Notes: generated by a model not told the origin, from the sequence alone. Positions 8,366-17,481 are shown, numbered from the stretch's first letter. The stretch: DNA of 64,000 nt from Clostridioides sp. ES-S-0054-01 (GCA_021561035.1 CP067346.1:651001-715000); one strand, 5' to 3'. Numbers and translations: made by a program.

Positions 8366-9484
8366 ATGAGCTATTTATTTAATTGTTTATTAAAAACAAC
8401 AATCATAAGCAGTATTTATATCTGTTTATTGCTATTATTAAAAACATGCTTATTTAAAATATTTAATAAAAAGTTTAACTATTATATTTGGTTAATTGTT
8501 ATACTTAGAATGCTGTTTTTCTTCTTAAATTATTCTATAGACTTTACTAAAGAAATATCAAAAAATTATGCTTTAATTGATAATTTTACTAATCTAAATA
8601 ATAAAATTAATCCAACTTTAGATGTTTCATTTTATATATTATTAATTTGGATAATTGGGGCTATAGTGTCATTATCTCATACTTTATGTAAATATTTAAA
8701 ATTTAATCGTCTAGTCATTGATACATCTTTTGAGATAGAAGATGTACATATAAATGATATATACAAAAACTTATTACTTGAGTTAAATATAAAAAAGAAT
8801 ATACCTCTTAAGTATACTGAAGAATTAGATAGTCCAGCATGCATGGGTTTATTTAATACTTATATATTGTTATTAGACTTTCAATATCAAGAAGATAAAA
8901 TATACTGGATACTAAAACACGAATTAACTCATTTTAAAAATAAAGATATATTAATAAAGTTTTTAGTATTATTTGCAAAAAGCTTGTTTTGGTTTAATCC
9001 TCTTGTTTATATTATGAGTAATAAAATAAGTGAAGATTGTGAACTTTGTTGTGATGAGAGTGTACTAAACAATTGTACATTACGAGAAAAGAAAAAATAT
9101 GGTCTAGCTTTATTACATGCTATAGAACTTTCTCATTTAAATAAAGCAGGTCTATTGACAACAGAATTTAGTAAATCTAATCTAGAAATAAGACTTGAAA
9201 ATATAACAAAAAAGAAAGGAAGAAATGGGGTACTAATAGGAATATTAGTATTTATAACTTTATGCACGTCTTTTTTAGAAATTAATGCTCAGACTCCTAT
9301 ATTAGAAAATATTCCAACTGTAAATAAAGAAAATACAGAGAATAATGGACATTCATTTACAGAAACTATAGATTATACTTATGCAACTGCTCCTGAAAAA
9401 TATCGAAAAAGATATGAAGAATCTTGTAAAGCTTCTGGGATAACTCCAAGAGATTCAGATGTTATAGAAGTACCAAAAAATTAA
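8366..9484 (+). CDS. M56 (BlaR1/MecR1-like) membrane metallopeptidase, copy A
   Basis: 372 residues from ATG 8366, which follows TTAGGAGG; an in-frame ATG at 8312 has no such site. There are three N-terminal membrane helices, then a cytoplasmic zinc peptidase loop with HELTH (in ILKHELTHFKNKD) and the downstream CDESVLNN. A last helix (GVLIGILVFITLCTSFLEI) is followed by an outside tail of about 60 residues. BlaR1 proteins sense beta-lactams through a large outside penicillin-binding domain and trigger loss of BlaI. That domain is absent here. The tail instead carries the motif YTYATAPEKYRKRYEESCK, which recurs in copy B and in the secreted protein at 11200. Confidence 0.85.
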   Translation: MSYLFNCLLKTTIISSIYICLLLLLKTCLFKIFNKKFNYYIWLIVILRMLFFFLNYSIDFTKEISKNYALIDNFTNLNNKINPTLDVSFYILLIWIIGAIVSLSHTLCKYLKFNRLVIDTSFEIEDVHINDIYKNLLLELNIKKNIPLKYTEELDSPACMGLFNTYILLLDFQYQEDKIYWILKHELTHFKNKDILIKFLVLFAKSLFWFNPLVYIMSNKISEDCELCCDESVLNNCTLREKKKYGLALLHAIELSHLNKAGLLTTEFSKSNLEIRLENITKKKGRNGVLIGILVFITLCTSFLEINAQTPILENIPTVNKENTENNGHSFTETIDYTYATAPEKYRKRYEESCKASGITPRDSDVIEVPKN

Positions 9485-9566
9485 GGAATTAATAAAAATA
9501 CATATGTTTAGAAAATAGTGTTTATATAACTTATGCACTATTTTTTTTTGTTCAGATAAATTTTAT

Positions 9567-9595
9567 TTGACTCTTTTTATATCTTTTTGTAGTAT
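9567..9595 (+). promoter_or_regulatory. Candidate promoter of the blaI-M56 operon
   Basis: TTGACT (9567-9572), a 17-base spacer and TAGTAT (9590-9595), about 44 bases before the blaI-like gene. The gene has AAAAGGGGGAAAG as ribosome-binding site. No TTCTACTAAAGTAGAA-type palindrome is present, unlike upstream of the solitary BlaI at 24894. Confidence 0.5.
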
Positions 9596-9638
9596 ATAAA
9601 TTATAAACGTAAAATTAAATTAAAAGGGGGAAAGTACT

Positions 9639-10016
9639 ATGATTCAAAAAATACCAGAAGCAGAATTAAAAATTATGAAATTTATTTGGAAGATTAACAA
9701 AACAGTTTCATCTAAAGAAGTGGTAGCATCTATGGAGCAACAATTTGATTGGAAGCAAACAACAACTTTAACACTTCTATCAAGATTAGTCAAAAGGAAA
9801 TTTTTAAACGCAGAAAAAATAAAAAGATTTACATACTATACAGCTATAATTGGAGAAATAGAATATCAAATTTTTGAGACAAAAAATTTCTTTAAAAGAA
9901 TTCATAATGATTCTGCAGAAAGCATGATGGTTTCACTATATGCTGGAAATATATTATCTAAAGAAACATTTGAGTCTTTCAAAGAAAGTTTTAGTAGTAC
10001 AGAAGATGATGAATAG
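9639..10016 (+). CDS. BlaI/MecI-family winged-helix repressor
   Basis: 125 residues. The winged helix begins IPEAELKIMKFIWKINKTVS and includes the recognition segment WKQTTTLTLLSRLVKRKFLN; the C-terminus is helical for dimerisation. These repressors bind TAC/GTA dyads and are cut or released on signalling from an M56 partner. The gene overlaps the next one by ATGATGAATAG, so translation is coupled. The regulated genes probably include this operon and possibly the M56 copy A just upstream. Confidence 0.88.
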   Translation: MIQKIPEAELKIMKFIWKINKTVSSKEVVASMEQQFDWKQTTTLTLLSRLVKRKFLNAEKIKRFTYYTAIIGEIEYQIFETKNFFKRIHNDSAESMMVSLYAGNILSKETFESFKESFSSTEDDE

Positions 10017-11160
10017 TTATGTATTTAACTATTTAATTAATGCTATATTAAAAACTACTATTGTAAGTAGCTTTGGCATATGTATTTTAATCTTTTTAAA
10101 AAGATTTTATTTTAAAAAATTTAGTAAAAAATTTAACTATTACATTTGGTTGATTATTATTTTTAGAATGTTATTTTTTGTATTCAACTATTCTATAGAC
10201 TTATATACAAAAATTCTTCAAAAACACACTATTATTAACAATTTTAATAGTCTAAATATTAATTTTATTCCAAAAATAACTATATCTCTTGTCATAGTAT
10301 TTACTTGGATAATTGTTACAATAATATATTTATTCTACTCATTATCCAGATATTTTAAATTCAAGAATTTAATCCTTGACACTTCTTCTAATGTAGAAAA
10401 TGAAAATATTAAAAAGACTTATAAAACTCTATTAATGGAGCTAAATATTAAAAAGAATATACATATTAGACATACAGAAGAATTAGAAAGTCCTGCCTAT
10501 ATGGGATTATTTGAATCATATATTTTTTTACCTGATTTAGCATATAGTGAAGATGATATTTATTGGATTTTAAAGCATGAGTTGATACACTTCAAAAATA
10601 AAGATATATTAATAAAGTTTTTAGTATTATTTGTAAAAAGTTTATTTTGGTTTAATCCTTTTGTTTATATAATGAGTAAAAGAATCAGCGAAGAGTGTGA
10701 ACTTTGCTGTGATGAAAGTGTACTTAATAATTGTTCATCAAAAGAAAGAAATCTATATGGTTTAACATTACTTCATTCTATAGAAATTGCTAATTTAAAT
10801 AAAACTGATATGTTAATAACAGAATTTAATAAGTCTATTTTAGAAATAAGACTAGAAAATATAAAATCTATGAAAAAATACAGAAGAGGTATTCTAGTAG
10901 GAATATTAGTATTTATAATTTCATGTATATCTTTTTTAGAAATTAATGCTCAAATTCCTGTTGCAAAAGAAAATTTTAACGAAAATACAACAAATGTAGA
11001 AAAACAAAAAAATTATGGACATGCATTTACAGAAACGATAGATTACACATATGAAACTGCTCCTGAAAAATATCGAAAAAGATATGAAGAATCTTGTAAA
11101 GTTTTAGGTGAAATACCAAGAAAATATGATAAAATAGAAGTATCTACAAATAGCGAATGA
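10006..11160 (+). CDS. M56 (BlaR1/MecR1-like) membrane metallopeptidase, copy B
   Basis: 384 residues from ATG 10006 (or 383 from 10009), overlapping the blaI stop; the longer frame upstream lies inside blaI. It has the same layout as copy A: N-terminal helices, HELIH zinc motif (ILKHELIHFKNKD), CDESVLNN, a final helix (GILVGILVFIISCISFLEIN) and an outside tail with YTYETAPEKYRKRYEESCK. It too lacks a penicillin-binding sensor domain. Strong identity to copy A points to a local duplication. The signal sensed is unknown; the shared tail suggests a cell-wall or protein ligand. Confidence 0.88.
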   Translation: MMNSYVFNYLINAILKTTIVSSFGICILIFLKRFYFKKFSKKFNYYIWLIIIFRMLFFVFNYSIDLYTKILQKHTIINNFNSLNINFIPKITISLVIVFTWIIVTIIYLFYSLSRYFKFKNLILDTSSNVENENIKKTYKTLLMELNIKKNIHIRHTEELESPAYMGLFESYIFLPDLAYSEDDIYWILKHELIHFKNKDILIKFLVLFVKSLFWFNPFVYIMSKRISEECELCCDESVLNNCSSKERNLYGLTLLHSIEIANLNKTDMLITEFNKSILEIRLENIKSMKKYRRGILVGILVFIISCISFLEINAQIPVAKENFNENTTNVEKQKNYGHAFTETIDYTYETAPEKYRKRYEESCKVLGEIPRKYDKIEVSTNSE

Positions 11161-11199
11161 AGCTTGAGTGGAAATAGTATAATTTTATAGGAGGATTTT

Positions 11200-11775
11200 A
11201 TGTTAAAAAAAGTTTTAGCACTTTTCTGCTGTTTAATGCTTACATTTACTAATTTAGCATTTGCAGAAAAAAATGAAAATAATGCAGGAGGAAAAAAGAT
11301 AATCAATTTTGAGATATCCGGGTATACATTTAAGTATAAAGATGCACCAGATTTTGCAAAAAAACACTATGAGCAATTATGCAAGGAACTTAATATAGTT
11401 CCTCAACAAGATGATGAAGTTTTCATTTCAGATAAGAAATCTATGCTTAGTGAAAATGATATGAGTATGGGAACATACTCAAAAAATTATGGAACATATG
11501 ACCCAAATAGAGCAACTATAACAATTACAGGTTCTAGCAATTATACAATAAGCACTAGAGACTTGGTTGGATATGGTCATATTACAAGAGGAAATAATGT
11601 TCATTGTGTTCAAATTATGTTATTTGATATAGGATATGATATTAATATAGATTCACAATTTGGACCTATCACATATAACGCTGTAAAAAATTTCCAAAGG
11701 TCTTATGGTCTAACTTCTGATGGTATAGTTGGATATAATACGTTTGATAGAATGGCAAACCTTTTAGATATGTAA
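11200..11775 (+). CDS. Secreted peptidoglycan-binding protein with the M56-tail motif
   Basis: 191 residues. Residues 1-23 are a signal peptide (LALFCCLMLTFTNLAFA). Residues about 37-75 (YTFKYKDAPDFAKKHYEQLC, then KELNIVPQQDDEVFI) align with the outside tails of both M56 proteins (YTYxxAPEKYRKRYEESCK..G..PR..D.IEV). The C-terminal 65 residues are a PG_binding_1 domain: NNVHCVQIMLFDIGYDINID, then FGPITYNAVKNFQRSYGLTS. ATG 11200 follows TAGGAGGATTTT. It is probably exported to the wall and may share a ligand with, or be read by, the M56 sensors. The tail homology is seen directly; the role is inferred. Confidence 0.8.
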   Translation: MLKKVLALFCCLMLTFTNLAFAEKNENNAGGKKIINFEISGYTFKYKDAPDFAKKHYEQLCKELNIVPQQDDEVFISDKKSMLSENDMSMGTYSKNYGTYDPNRATITITGSSNYTISTRDLVGYGHITRGNNVHCVQIMLFDIGYDINIDSQFGPITYNAVKNFQRSYGLTSDGIVGYNTFDRMANLLDM

Positions 11776-11789
11776 GTACATAGCGATAA

Positions 11790-11840
11790 GAAGGTGATAT
11801 TTCAAATTTTTATTTTGAGACATCACCTTTTTTATTTTTT
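11790..11840 (+). terminator. Terminator of the blaI-M56-PG-binding operon
   Basis: AAGGTGAT and ATCACCTT form the stem, with a long AT-rich loop and a run of T (TTTTTTATTTTTT). No gene is seen from here to 12034. Confidence 0.75.
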
Positions 11841-12034
11841 ACATTTCTCAGTTTTCCATGGAACTTTACTTTATTAATTTTTGCAAAAGCGATATAAATA
11901 ATTTTTTTTATCTTTACTTTATTTATTTCTGTATTAGTTGTATTTTTTATGCATTTTTCTTTAAAATCATATTTTCTGATTCAACTCTTATATTATAAAA
12001 TTTCTTTACTAAATTATTCTCTTTTTCTATATCT

Positions 12035-12453
12035 TCATATATTTTTTAATCGCCTTTTACCTAATCTTTTATCTAACATTACTAATGATCTAACTAATAT
12101 ATTATATGATTTTATCGCATCTTCTATTGAAGTATTTAAACATATATTTACTGCTTCATAAAAATCAAATTCACTAAAACATCCATTTTTATTTACAATC
12201 TTATATCCCTTTGCATCTCTTTCTAAATACTCTTCAAAACTTTCATCATCTAATCTAAATCCTACTAATTTACACTGCTCCATCTCTAACACTATTGTTG
12301 CCATACTACATATATCTTCTTTATCTAAAGTTATAACTGCTTGTCCTAATGAGTCATGTAATTTCTATATTTAACAATATTAAAGTCTATTCTGTTCCTT
12401 AGTGATTCACATAAATTATTTTTTAAAATTTGTTTTTGATTACTCCAAATCAA
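12035..12453 (-). pseudogene. Frameshifted conserved hypothetical (resembles SF0329-type proteins)
   Basis: From TTG 12453, after AGAGGAAC, the frame reads IWSNQKQILKNNLCESLRNR, then IDFNIVKYR, and stops at TAG. The next frame continues KLHDSLGQAVITLDKEDICS, then MATIVLEMEQCKLVGFRLDD, to a stop at 12035. WSxxKQxL...LxxRxxF...YRxxHDxxGxAxITxDK resembles the N-terminus of the small SF0329-type family of unknown role; this is by memory only. One frameshift near 12355 inactivates it. Confidence 0.5.
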
Positions 12454-12463
12454 GTTGTTCCTC

Positions 12464-12886
12464 TTATAAATTATTATGATTTTTCATATACTCATATAAT
12501 GCCATAGATAATATATCCTGCACCTTATAGTTTGAATTTTCTTTACAAAATTTACTAAAATATTTTTGAACATCTTCATAAAGTCTATAACATCTTGATA
12601 CTGTTTTTCCTTCAAATTTTTTTATACCATCTGAACTAGATTTATTATTTAATCTATTCTCTATAGCTTCTATTTTCGATTCTAAGACTTGTATTTTTTA
12701 TTTTAATACTTTTGTATTATTTTCACATTTATTTTTCTTTATAGGCTTATTATTTGCTTCAGAATCGTATACATATTTATTGTTATTTTTATCAAATAAA
12801 TATCCTTGTTTTAAAAATCTTTCTCTTACTGTCGACCTTGATATCCGTATCTCTTTACATATTTCTGTTAAAGTTTTATTCTCCAA
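12464..12886 (-). pseudogene. HTH/coiled-coil protein with a premature stop
   Basis: The frame from ATG 12886 begins with an HTH-like segment (LTEICKEIRISRSTVRERFL) and stops at TAA after 62 codons. The same frame then continues for 78 codons: IQVLESKIEAIENRLNNKSS, then a basic helical tail CYRLYEDVQKYFSKFCKENS, ending at 12466-12464. One nonsense change therefore splits an original protein of about 140 residues. HTH plus coiled coil suggests a plasmid- or element-borne DNA-binding protein. It lies 11 bases upstream of the previous pseudogene on the same strand. Confidence 0.6.
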
Positions 12887-12987
12887 TTATATTTTTTATA
12901 TTAACTTTTTTAACTTTAATAAAATAATATGAACTGAAACATCCTCTTTATATTGGAGTGCTTTAGTCCTAAATAAGGAGATAGAAA

Positions 12988-13656
12988 ATGATAAACATAT
13001 CATTAAGAAATATAAGTAAACATTATAAAAACAAAATTATTTTGGACAATATTAATTTAGATATAGAAAGTTCTAAGATTTATATGATTTTAGGAAAGTC
13101 TGGAGAAGGTAAATCAACATTGTTGAATATAATTGGATTGCTAGATACACAAAGTTCTGGAAATATATCTATAAAAGGTAAAGTTATTGAAAACTTAAAT
13201 GATAATGATAAAGCAGATATACGTATGAAAGAGTTAGGCTTTATATTTCAAGGATTTTTTTTAAATCCAAAGTTAAAAGTATATGAAAATGTGACTATTC
13301 CAATGTATATAAATAACCTATACAAAAATATAGACTTAAAAAATAGGTCTATAGAATTGCTTAGAATCTTTGGGTTAGAAGATAAATACAATAGTTTTCC
13401 AAATGAACTTTCAGGTGGAGAGCAACAAAGAGTAGCCATAGCGCGTGCAATAGCTAATGATGCTTCAGTAATAGTTGCAGATGAACCTACTGGAAATTTA
13501 GATAAAGAAAACGAGCAAAAAGTTATGGAGTATTTCAAATACTTATCAAGTATGGGTAAATCTATTATAATGGTTACTCATAATGAAAATTTGTTGGAGT
13601 ATGCAGATAAGGTTTTTTATTTAAGAAATGGTAAGTTGGAGGAATTTATATTATGA
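12988..13656 (+). CDS. ABC transporter ATP-binding protein (MacB/LolD type)
   Basis: 222 residues with Walker A GKSGEGKST, Q-loop (FIFQGF), signature LSGGEQQR, Walker B VIVADEPTGNLD and the switch histidine (MVTHNE). TGNLD is typical of the LolD/MacB/SalX group that pairs with FtsX-type permeases. ATG 12988 follows AAGGAGATAGAAA, and its stop overlaps the next gene by 4 bases. The group exports or senses antimicrobial peptides and lipoproteins. No two-component system or peptide gene is next to it, so the substrate is open. Confidence 0.92.
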   Translation: MINISLRNISKHYKNKIILDNINLDIESSKIYMILGKSGEGKSTLLNIIGLLDTQSSGNISIKGKVIENLNDNDKADIRMKELGFIFQGFFLNPKLKVYENVTIPMYINNLYKNIDLKNRSIELLRIFGLEDKYNSFPNELSGGEQQRVAIARAIANDASVIVADEPTGNLDKENEQKVMEYFKYLSSMGKSIIMVTHNENLLEYADKVFYLRNGKLEEFIL

Positions 13657-14921
13657 TATTAAAAAACTATATAAATATCTCGATAAAAAATATAGTACGT
13701 AATAAAAAAAATACGTTTAAGATTTTCTTTATTACTTTTTTTTCATTTATATTATTTATTTTAACTACATCACTATCAGGTTCTTTAAACAATTTCATAA
13801 AAAATTCTATATTAAATACTATTGAACATAGAACAATAATGATAAATTTTAGTGTTGATCAAAATATAAATATTGAAAATAAAATAAATAATCTATTAGA
13901 AAATGATAGTTCAATAGTTGAATTTTATGAATATAAACCGCCAATTGCAGGAGATATAAAAAACTCTAAAGAACTTTTTAATAATGATAATAATAATATT
14001 ATATCTTTAACATCTGGATTTGAACAAAAAATGCCAGATATAATTAAAGGAAATATTTTTAATAATAATGACCAAAATGTTGGTATAATACCTAAAAATT
14101 TCGATCCAACTGGTACTAATCAAGTTGAATTTAAAAAAGAAAGTATAAATTATTTAGACGGAGAAGAATTTTTAGGAAAAACTATAACTATAGAATTTAA
14201 AAACTCAATAGATGAATTATCAGGTTTTGAGTATAGTTTCAAAGTAATAGGAGTTTATGACTCAATAAATAATAACGATTTTCCAAGTGATGTGTATATA
14301 CCTTATGATGACTTAAAAATGATTAATGAAAAATACAACAATATGATTGATGAACATTATATAGATAATTCTGATAACTTTAAAACACTAATAGCTCTAG
14401 TAGATAATCATAAGTCTGTTAAAAATGTAGTAGATAAATTAAGAGGAGAAGGAATAGATGCATTTCCAAAATCAACTGTAGGTTTATTAGATGAGTTATA
14501 TAAAACAATTATTTATATAGGTACTATTATTTCTATTACTATATTTATAATATCTATAATTAATATATCTCTAAATAATGTAAATGATTTAAAGAAGAGA
14601 CAAAGTGAATTAGGGATGTTAAAAGCTTTTGGATATAAAAATAGACAATTAAAAAAGATAATTATTTATGAATCTACAATTATAAATATATTTAGTTTAT
14701 TTATAGGATTAGTTATTTGTAAGCTTATATTCTTGTTATTAAATACTATAGTAAAAAATTATCTAAGTATATATATGAGTGATCTTAAATTTGAAATTAA
14801 TCTTATTTCTATTATAATTGGAATTTTTATAATGATTTTTAGTGTTATATTATCAAACTTAAAAAGTATTTCATATATAACAAATTTAAATCCAATACGT
14901 GCTATAAGAAGCAAATATTAA
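13653..14921 (+). CDS. FtsX/MacB-type ABC permease, large subunit
   Basis: 422 residues. An N-terminal helix (FKIFFITFFSFILFILTTSL) is followed by an outside domain of about 220 residues (MacB_PCD type). Three C-terminal helices start at IIYIGTIISITIFIISIINI. The FtsX signature KKRQSELGMLKAFGYKNRQLKK is present. The start overlaps the ATPase stop (ATGA), so the two are co-translated. The protein is extremely Asn/Ile/Lys-rich, in keeping with the AT-rich DNA. Confidence 0.9.
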   Translation: MILKNYINISIKNIVRNKKNTFKIFFITFFSFILFILTTSLSGSLNNFIKNSILNTIEHRTIMINFSVDQNINIENKINNLLENDSSIVEFYEYKPPIAGDIKNSKELFNNDNNNIISLTSGFEQKMPDIIKGNIFNNNDQNVGIIPKNFDPTGTNQVEFKKESINYLDGEEFLGKTITIEFKNSIDELSGFEYSFKVIGVYDSINNNDFPSDVYIPYDDLKMINEKYNNMIDEHYIDNSDNFKTLIALVDNHKSVKNVVDKLRGEGIDAFPKSTVGLLDELYKTIIYIGTIISITIFIISIINISLNNVNDLKKRQSELGMLKAFGYKNRQLKKIIIYESTIINIFSLFIGLVICKLIFLLLNTIVKNYLSIYMSDLKFEINLISIIIGIFIMIFSVILSNLKSISYITNLNPIRAIRSKY

Positions 14922-14937
14922 TTAAAGGTGATAGTAT

Positions 14938-15519
14938 ATGAAAAATATAATAAATTTATCATTATTAAGTATTAAAAGAGATAAATCAAAAATAAAGATA
15001 TACATTATTATACTAACTATTTTTATAGCTTTAATTAATATTTTGCTCAATACATCTATAATTTTAACTGATAGTATTAACAACATTTATATAAATGTTG
15101 ATTATGAAATGATAACTACTGTAAAATATATAGTTAATTCACTTATTACATTCATAATTGTACTTACATTTATACTAATAAATATTTTATTAAAACAATC
15201 TATAAATGATAAATTTTTTGATATAGCAATTTATAAAAGTGTTGGATATAAAGATAAATATATATTTCAATTACTTTTTTATGAATTGTTCATAATAACT
15301 ACAATTAGTTATTTATTTTCAATTATTCCATCATTTATAGGTATAAATGCTATTAATTTAATATTCTCAAAATTTAATATTCATAATAGTTTTATTAATA
15401 TAATATATGTATATCTAACACCATTAATAATTATATATTTTATAATATATATTTCTTCATTTAATGCCTTTAGAAAAGCAAAGAAAATACAGATTAGTAC
15501 ACTTTTTAGAGAAAAATAA
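14938..15519 (+). CDS. Short FtsX-type ABC permease, half-size subunit
   Basis: 193 residues. It begins with a membrane helix (IKIYIIILTIFIALINILLN), then goes almost directly to the three-helix FtsX core, with FFDIAIYKSVGYKDKYIFQL matching the cytoplasmic signature loop. The outside domain found in the partner is nearly absent. It starts 16 bases after the large subunit. A full transporter would be one large and one small subunit with two ATPases. It may be a natural short partner or a shortened paralogue. Confidence 0.8.
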   Translation: MKNIINLSLLSIKRDKSKIKIYIIILTIFIALINILLNTSIILTDSINNIYINVDYEMITTVKYIVNSLITFIIVLTFILINILLKQSINDKFFDIAIYKSVGYKDKYIFQLLFYELFIITTISYLFSIIPSFIGINAINLIFSKFNIHNSFINIIYVYLTPLIIIYFIIYISSFNAFRKAKKIQISTLFREK

Positions 15520-15700
15520 AATTAATACATCTAAAATATTAAAAAATACTTTAGACAATCTAAAAACACCTCTCAAAGTTTTTAACTAAATTATAAAACT
15601 AATTACAAATGCTATGTAACGATAATAAATAAAAAATTTACTTCGCCTAAGCGACGTGTCGTTGAAATATTTCATGTTGCCAACGGTTTCGTAAGTTGAT

Positions 15701-15738
15701 AAGAAAAGAACACTAATTATTTAGAGTTCTTTTCTTAA
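15701..15738 (+). terminator. Terminator-like hairpin after the ABC operon
   Basis: AAGAAAAGAAC and GTTCTTTTCTT form an 11-bp stem around a 15-base loop. The interval 15520-15910 has no gene; besides this hairpin it holds a small GC-richer patch (CGACGTGTCG near 15650). Confidence 0.55.
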
Positions 15739-15910
15739 TTACAAGTGGAATATAATACTTTTAAATCTATGAAAAAATCGTATATAATAGTGATATGAAT
15801 AAGTAAAGAAAATACAAAAATGATAAAATTATAAATAAAATATTATAAAATCATAAGGTCATAATTGTTATATTGTACGAAACAAAGTAAAGAGGGAGGG
15901 TGGAGAATAA

Positions 15911-16156
15911 ATGAATCAAAGAAAAATAAAGATTAGTATTAAAATGGTAATTATAGGTATATTTGCTATAATTATTGCTTTTGTATTATCCAGATTATTC
16001 GTTGAGTATATTGATGAATTATTAAGGTCTAATTGGCAATATCAGCTATTTGAAAGTGAGAGTTCATATATAGTATTTGCCAATTGTATTATGTTCTCGA
16101 ATATATTATTAGAAATATTCTTAATATATATTTGTGGAAAATTTAGAAAAATCTAA
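15911..16156 (+). CDS. Small two-helix membrane protein of unknown function
   Basis: 81 residues from ATG 15911, after GAGGGAGGGTGGAGAATAA. Helices lie at about residues 10-33 (VIIGIFAIIIAFVLSRLF) and 53-76 (VFANCIMFSNILLEIFLIYI), with basic ends predicted inside. No family is recognised. It stands alone between the ABC operon and a long gene-free stretch. Confidence 0.55.
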   Translation: MNQRKIKISIKMVIIGIFAIIIAFVLSRLFVEYIDELLRSNWQYQLFESESSYIVFANCIMFSNILLEIFLIYICGKFRKI

Positions 16157-16670
16157 TTTCAATATAGTGGAAGCATATGGAAGAAGCATTTTTTTACACA
16201 TTAAGGCAAATAAACCCACTGTTTCCAACTGATTTAAACTATTCATATTAATTTAAATCTGTAAATTAATCCAATACCTATTAAATTTTACACCATTATG
16301 GTCAACGTATTTCGAATCGAATACTCCATGATTATTTGGTCTATTGTGCTAGTTAAAGTTTAATTCCCATATAAAGTAAATTGATTTTAGTAAAACAAAT
16401 CACCAATAAGGGTTAGTTTATGGATAAATCATCCGTATATATAATCAGTTATCTATATTCTTTGATAATAGAATATAATTTTAAAAAATCACATTCTAAA
16501 AATTTGCCATAATATATATGGTTTCCAAAAATATTTAGAAATATCCCAGTATACATTTTTTACAATTTATTAAAATAAAATTCATATATTGGGAAATATT
16601 AATAGTAAATAAATAATTGTTTCTATAAAGTGGAAATTATCTTTAAAAGCACAAATTAATTTACAGTCTC
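16157..16670. other. Gene-free AT-rich stretch
   Basis: No open frame with a ribosome-binding site and no clear RNA motif. It lies inside the right edge of the accessory segment, just before the 51-bp direct repeat. Confidence 0.5.
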
Positions 16671-16721
16671 ATAAAATATTCATTAAATAAAATAAATACG
16701 ATTAACTAAATTGGTAGTTAA
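16671..16721. repeat. Right copy of 51-bp direct repeat flanking the accessory segment
   Basis: One mismatch from 5172-5222. In this copy the repeat runs on into the second arm of the hairpin at 16694-16729, so this is likely the original sequence and the left copy a partial duplicate. Confidence 0.8.
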
Positions 16722-16729
16722 TCGTATTT
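16694..16729 (-). terminator. Terminator of the carboxylate operon
   Basis: AAATACGATTAACTA and TAGTTAATCGTATTT are perfect 15-bp arms around AATTGG. T-rich flanks on both strands make it usable in both directions. It lies about 50 bases past the stop of the RraA-like gene. Confidence 0.75.
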
Positions 16730-16782
16730 TAAAATTTATATATATAAATATTTTATAGATATAGAATAAAGGTCATTTATTA

Positions 16783-17481
16783 TTAAACTCTATAAACATC
16801 ATCTATAATTTCCACGCCTTTTTTTTCTAAAGTTTCCTTTACCCAGTCTCTATTTGCAGTTCCTTCAGAAGCCTTTACGACCTTATCGTGGTCTTGTTTA
16901 GCATTTGCTTCTGCTTTCTCAATAAGGTCTACTGCATCATTTTTAGGGATTACTATTACACCATCTTGGTCTCCTAGTATTATATCACCTGGATTGACAG
17001 CAATTCCACCTATAGAGATAGGTACATTTACCTCACCAGGACCTTCTTTATATGGACCACCTGGAGTAGTTCCTGTAGCATATATTGGACAACTAGACTT
17101 TGATATGAAATCAATATCTCTTATTGGACCATCTATTACAATTCCAGCTACTTTTTTGAAATCTGCAAGATATTTGTACATGATTTCTCCCATGATAGCT
17201 TGTGTTCTATCTCCATTATTAGATAGTATTATTACATCTCCTTCTTGAGCTATATTAAGGGCTTGGTGAAGCATTAAATTATCTCCTGGTCTTGATTTTA
17301 CTGTTAATGCAACTCCACACATTCTATTTTTTGGCGAAGACATTAACTTTATTTCTGAGCTTAATGCACTTGACCTATACATACAGTCTCCCACATTTGC
17401 TGCTGGTAATACGCTGAATCTTTTTACAAGTTCTTTATCTGGTAAGTCTCTTTTTAAATATACTCTATTTCCTATTGCCAT
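16783..17481 (-). CDS. RraA/HMG-aldolase-like protein
   Basis: 232 residues of the RraA-like fold. VIDGPIRDIDFI carries the Arg-Asp pair that class II pyruvate aldolases (4-hydroxy-4-methyl-2-oxoglutarate / 4-carboxy-4-hydroxy-2-oxoadipate aldolase) use for substrate and metal. GDNLMLHQAL and IILGDQDGVIVIP are other family blocks. Members cleave 4-hydroxy-2-oxo acids to pyruvate and often decarboxylate oxaloacetate. It is the last gene of a four-gene operon with a dehydrogenase 26 bases upstream. RraA itself (RNase E inhibitor) is unlikely given this context. Confidence 0.8.
   Translation of the reverse strand: MAIGNRVYLKRDLPDKELVKRFSVLPAANVGDCMYRSSALSSEIKLMSSPKNRMCGVALTVKSRPGDNLMLHQALNIAQEGDVIILSNNGDRTQAIMGEIMYKYLADFKKVAGIVIDGPIRDIDFISKSSCPIYATGTTPGGPYKEGPGEVNVPISIGGIAVNPGDIILGDQDGVIVIPKNDAVDLIEKAEANAKQDHDKVVKASEGTANRDWVKETLEKKGVEIIDDVYRV

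Noticed and set aside
8366..11160. Beta-lactam resistance sensor pair (true BlaR1/MecR1)
   Set aside because: No penicillin-binding sensor domain and no beta-lactamase gene in the window; only the M56 and BlaI parts are shared.
11949..12161. 70-codon plus-strand frame
   Set aside because: Antisense shadow of the frameshifted minus-strand gene at 12035-12453; composition reflects AT-rich DNA.
16783..17481. RNase E inhibitor RraA
   Set aside because: Fold is shared, but the Arg-Asp aldolase residues and the catabolic operon favour an HMG-aldolase-like enzyme.
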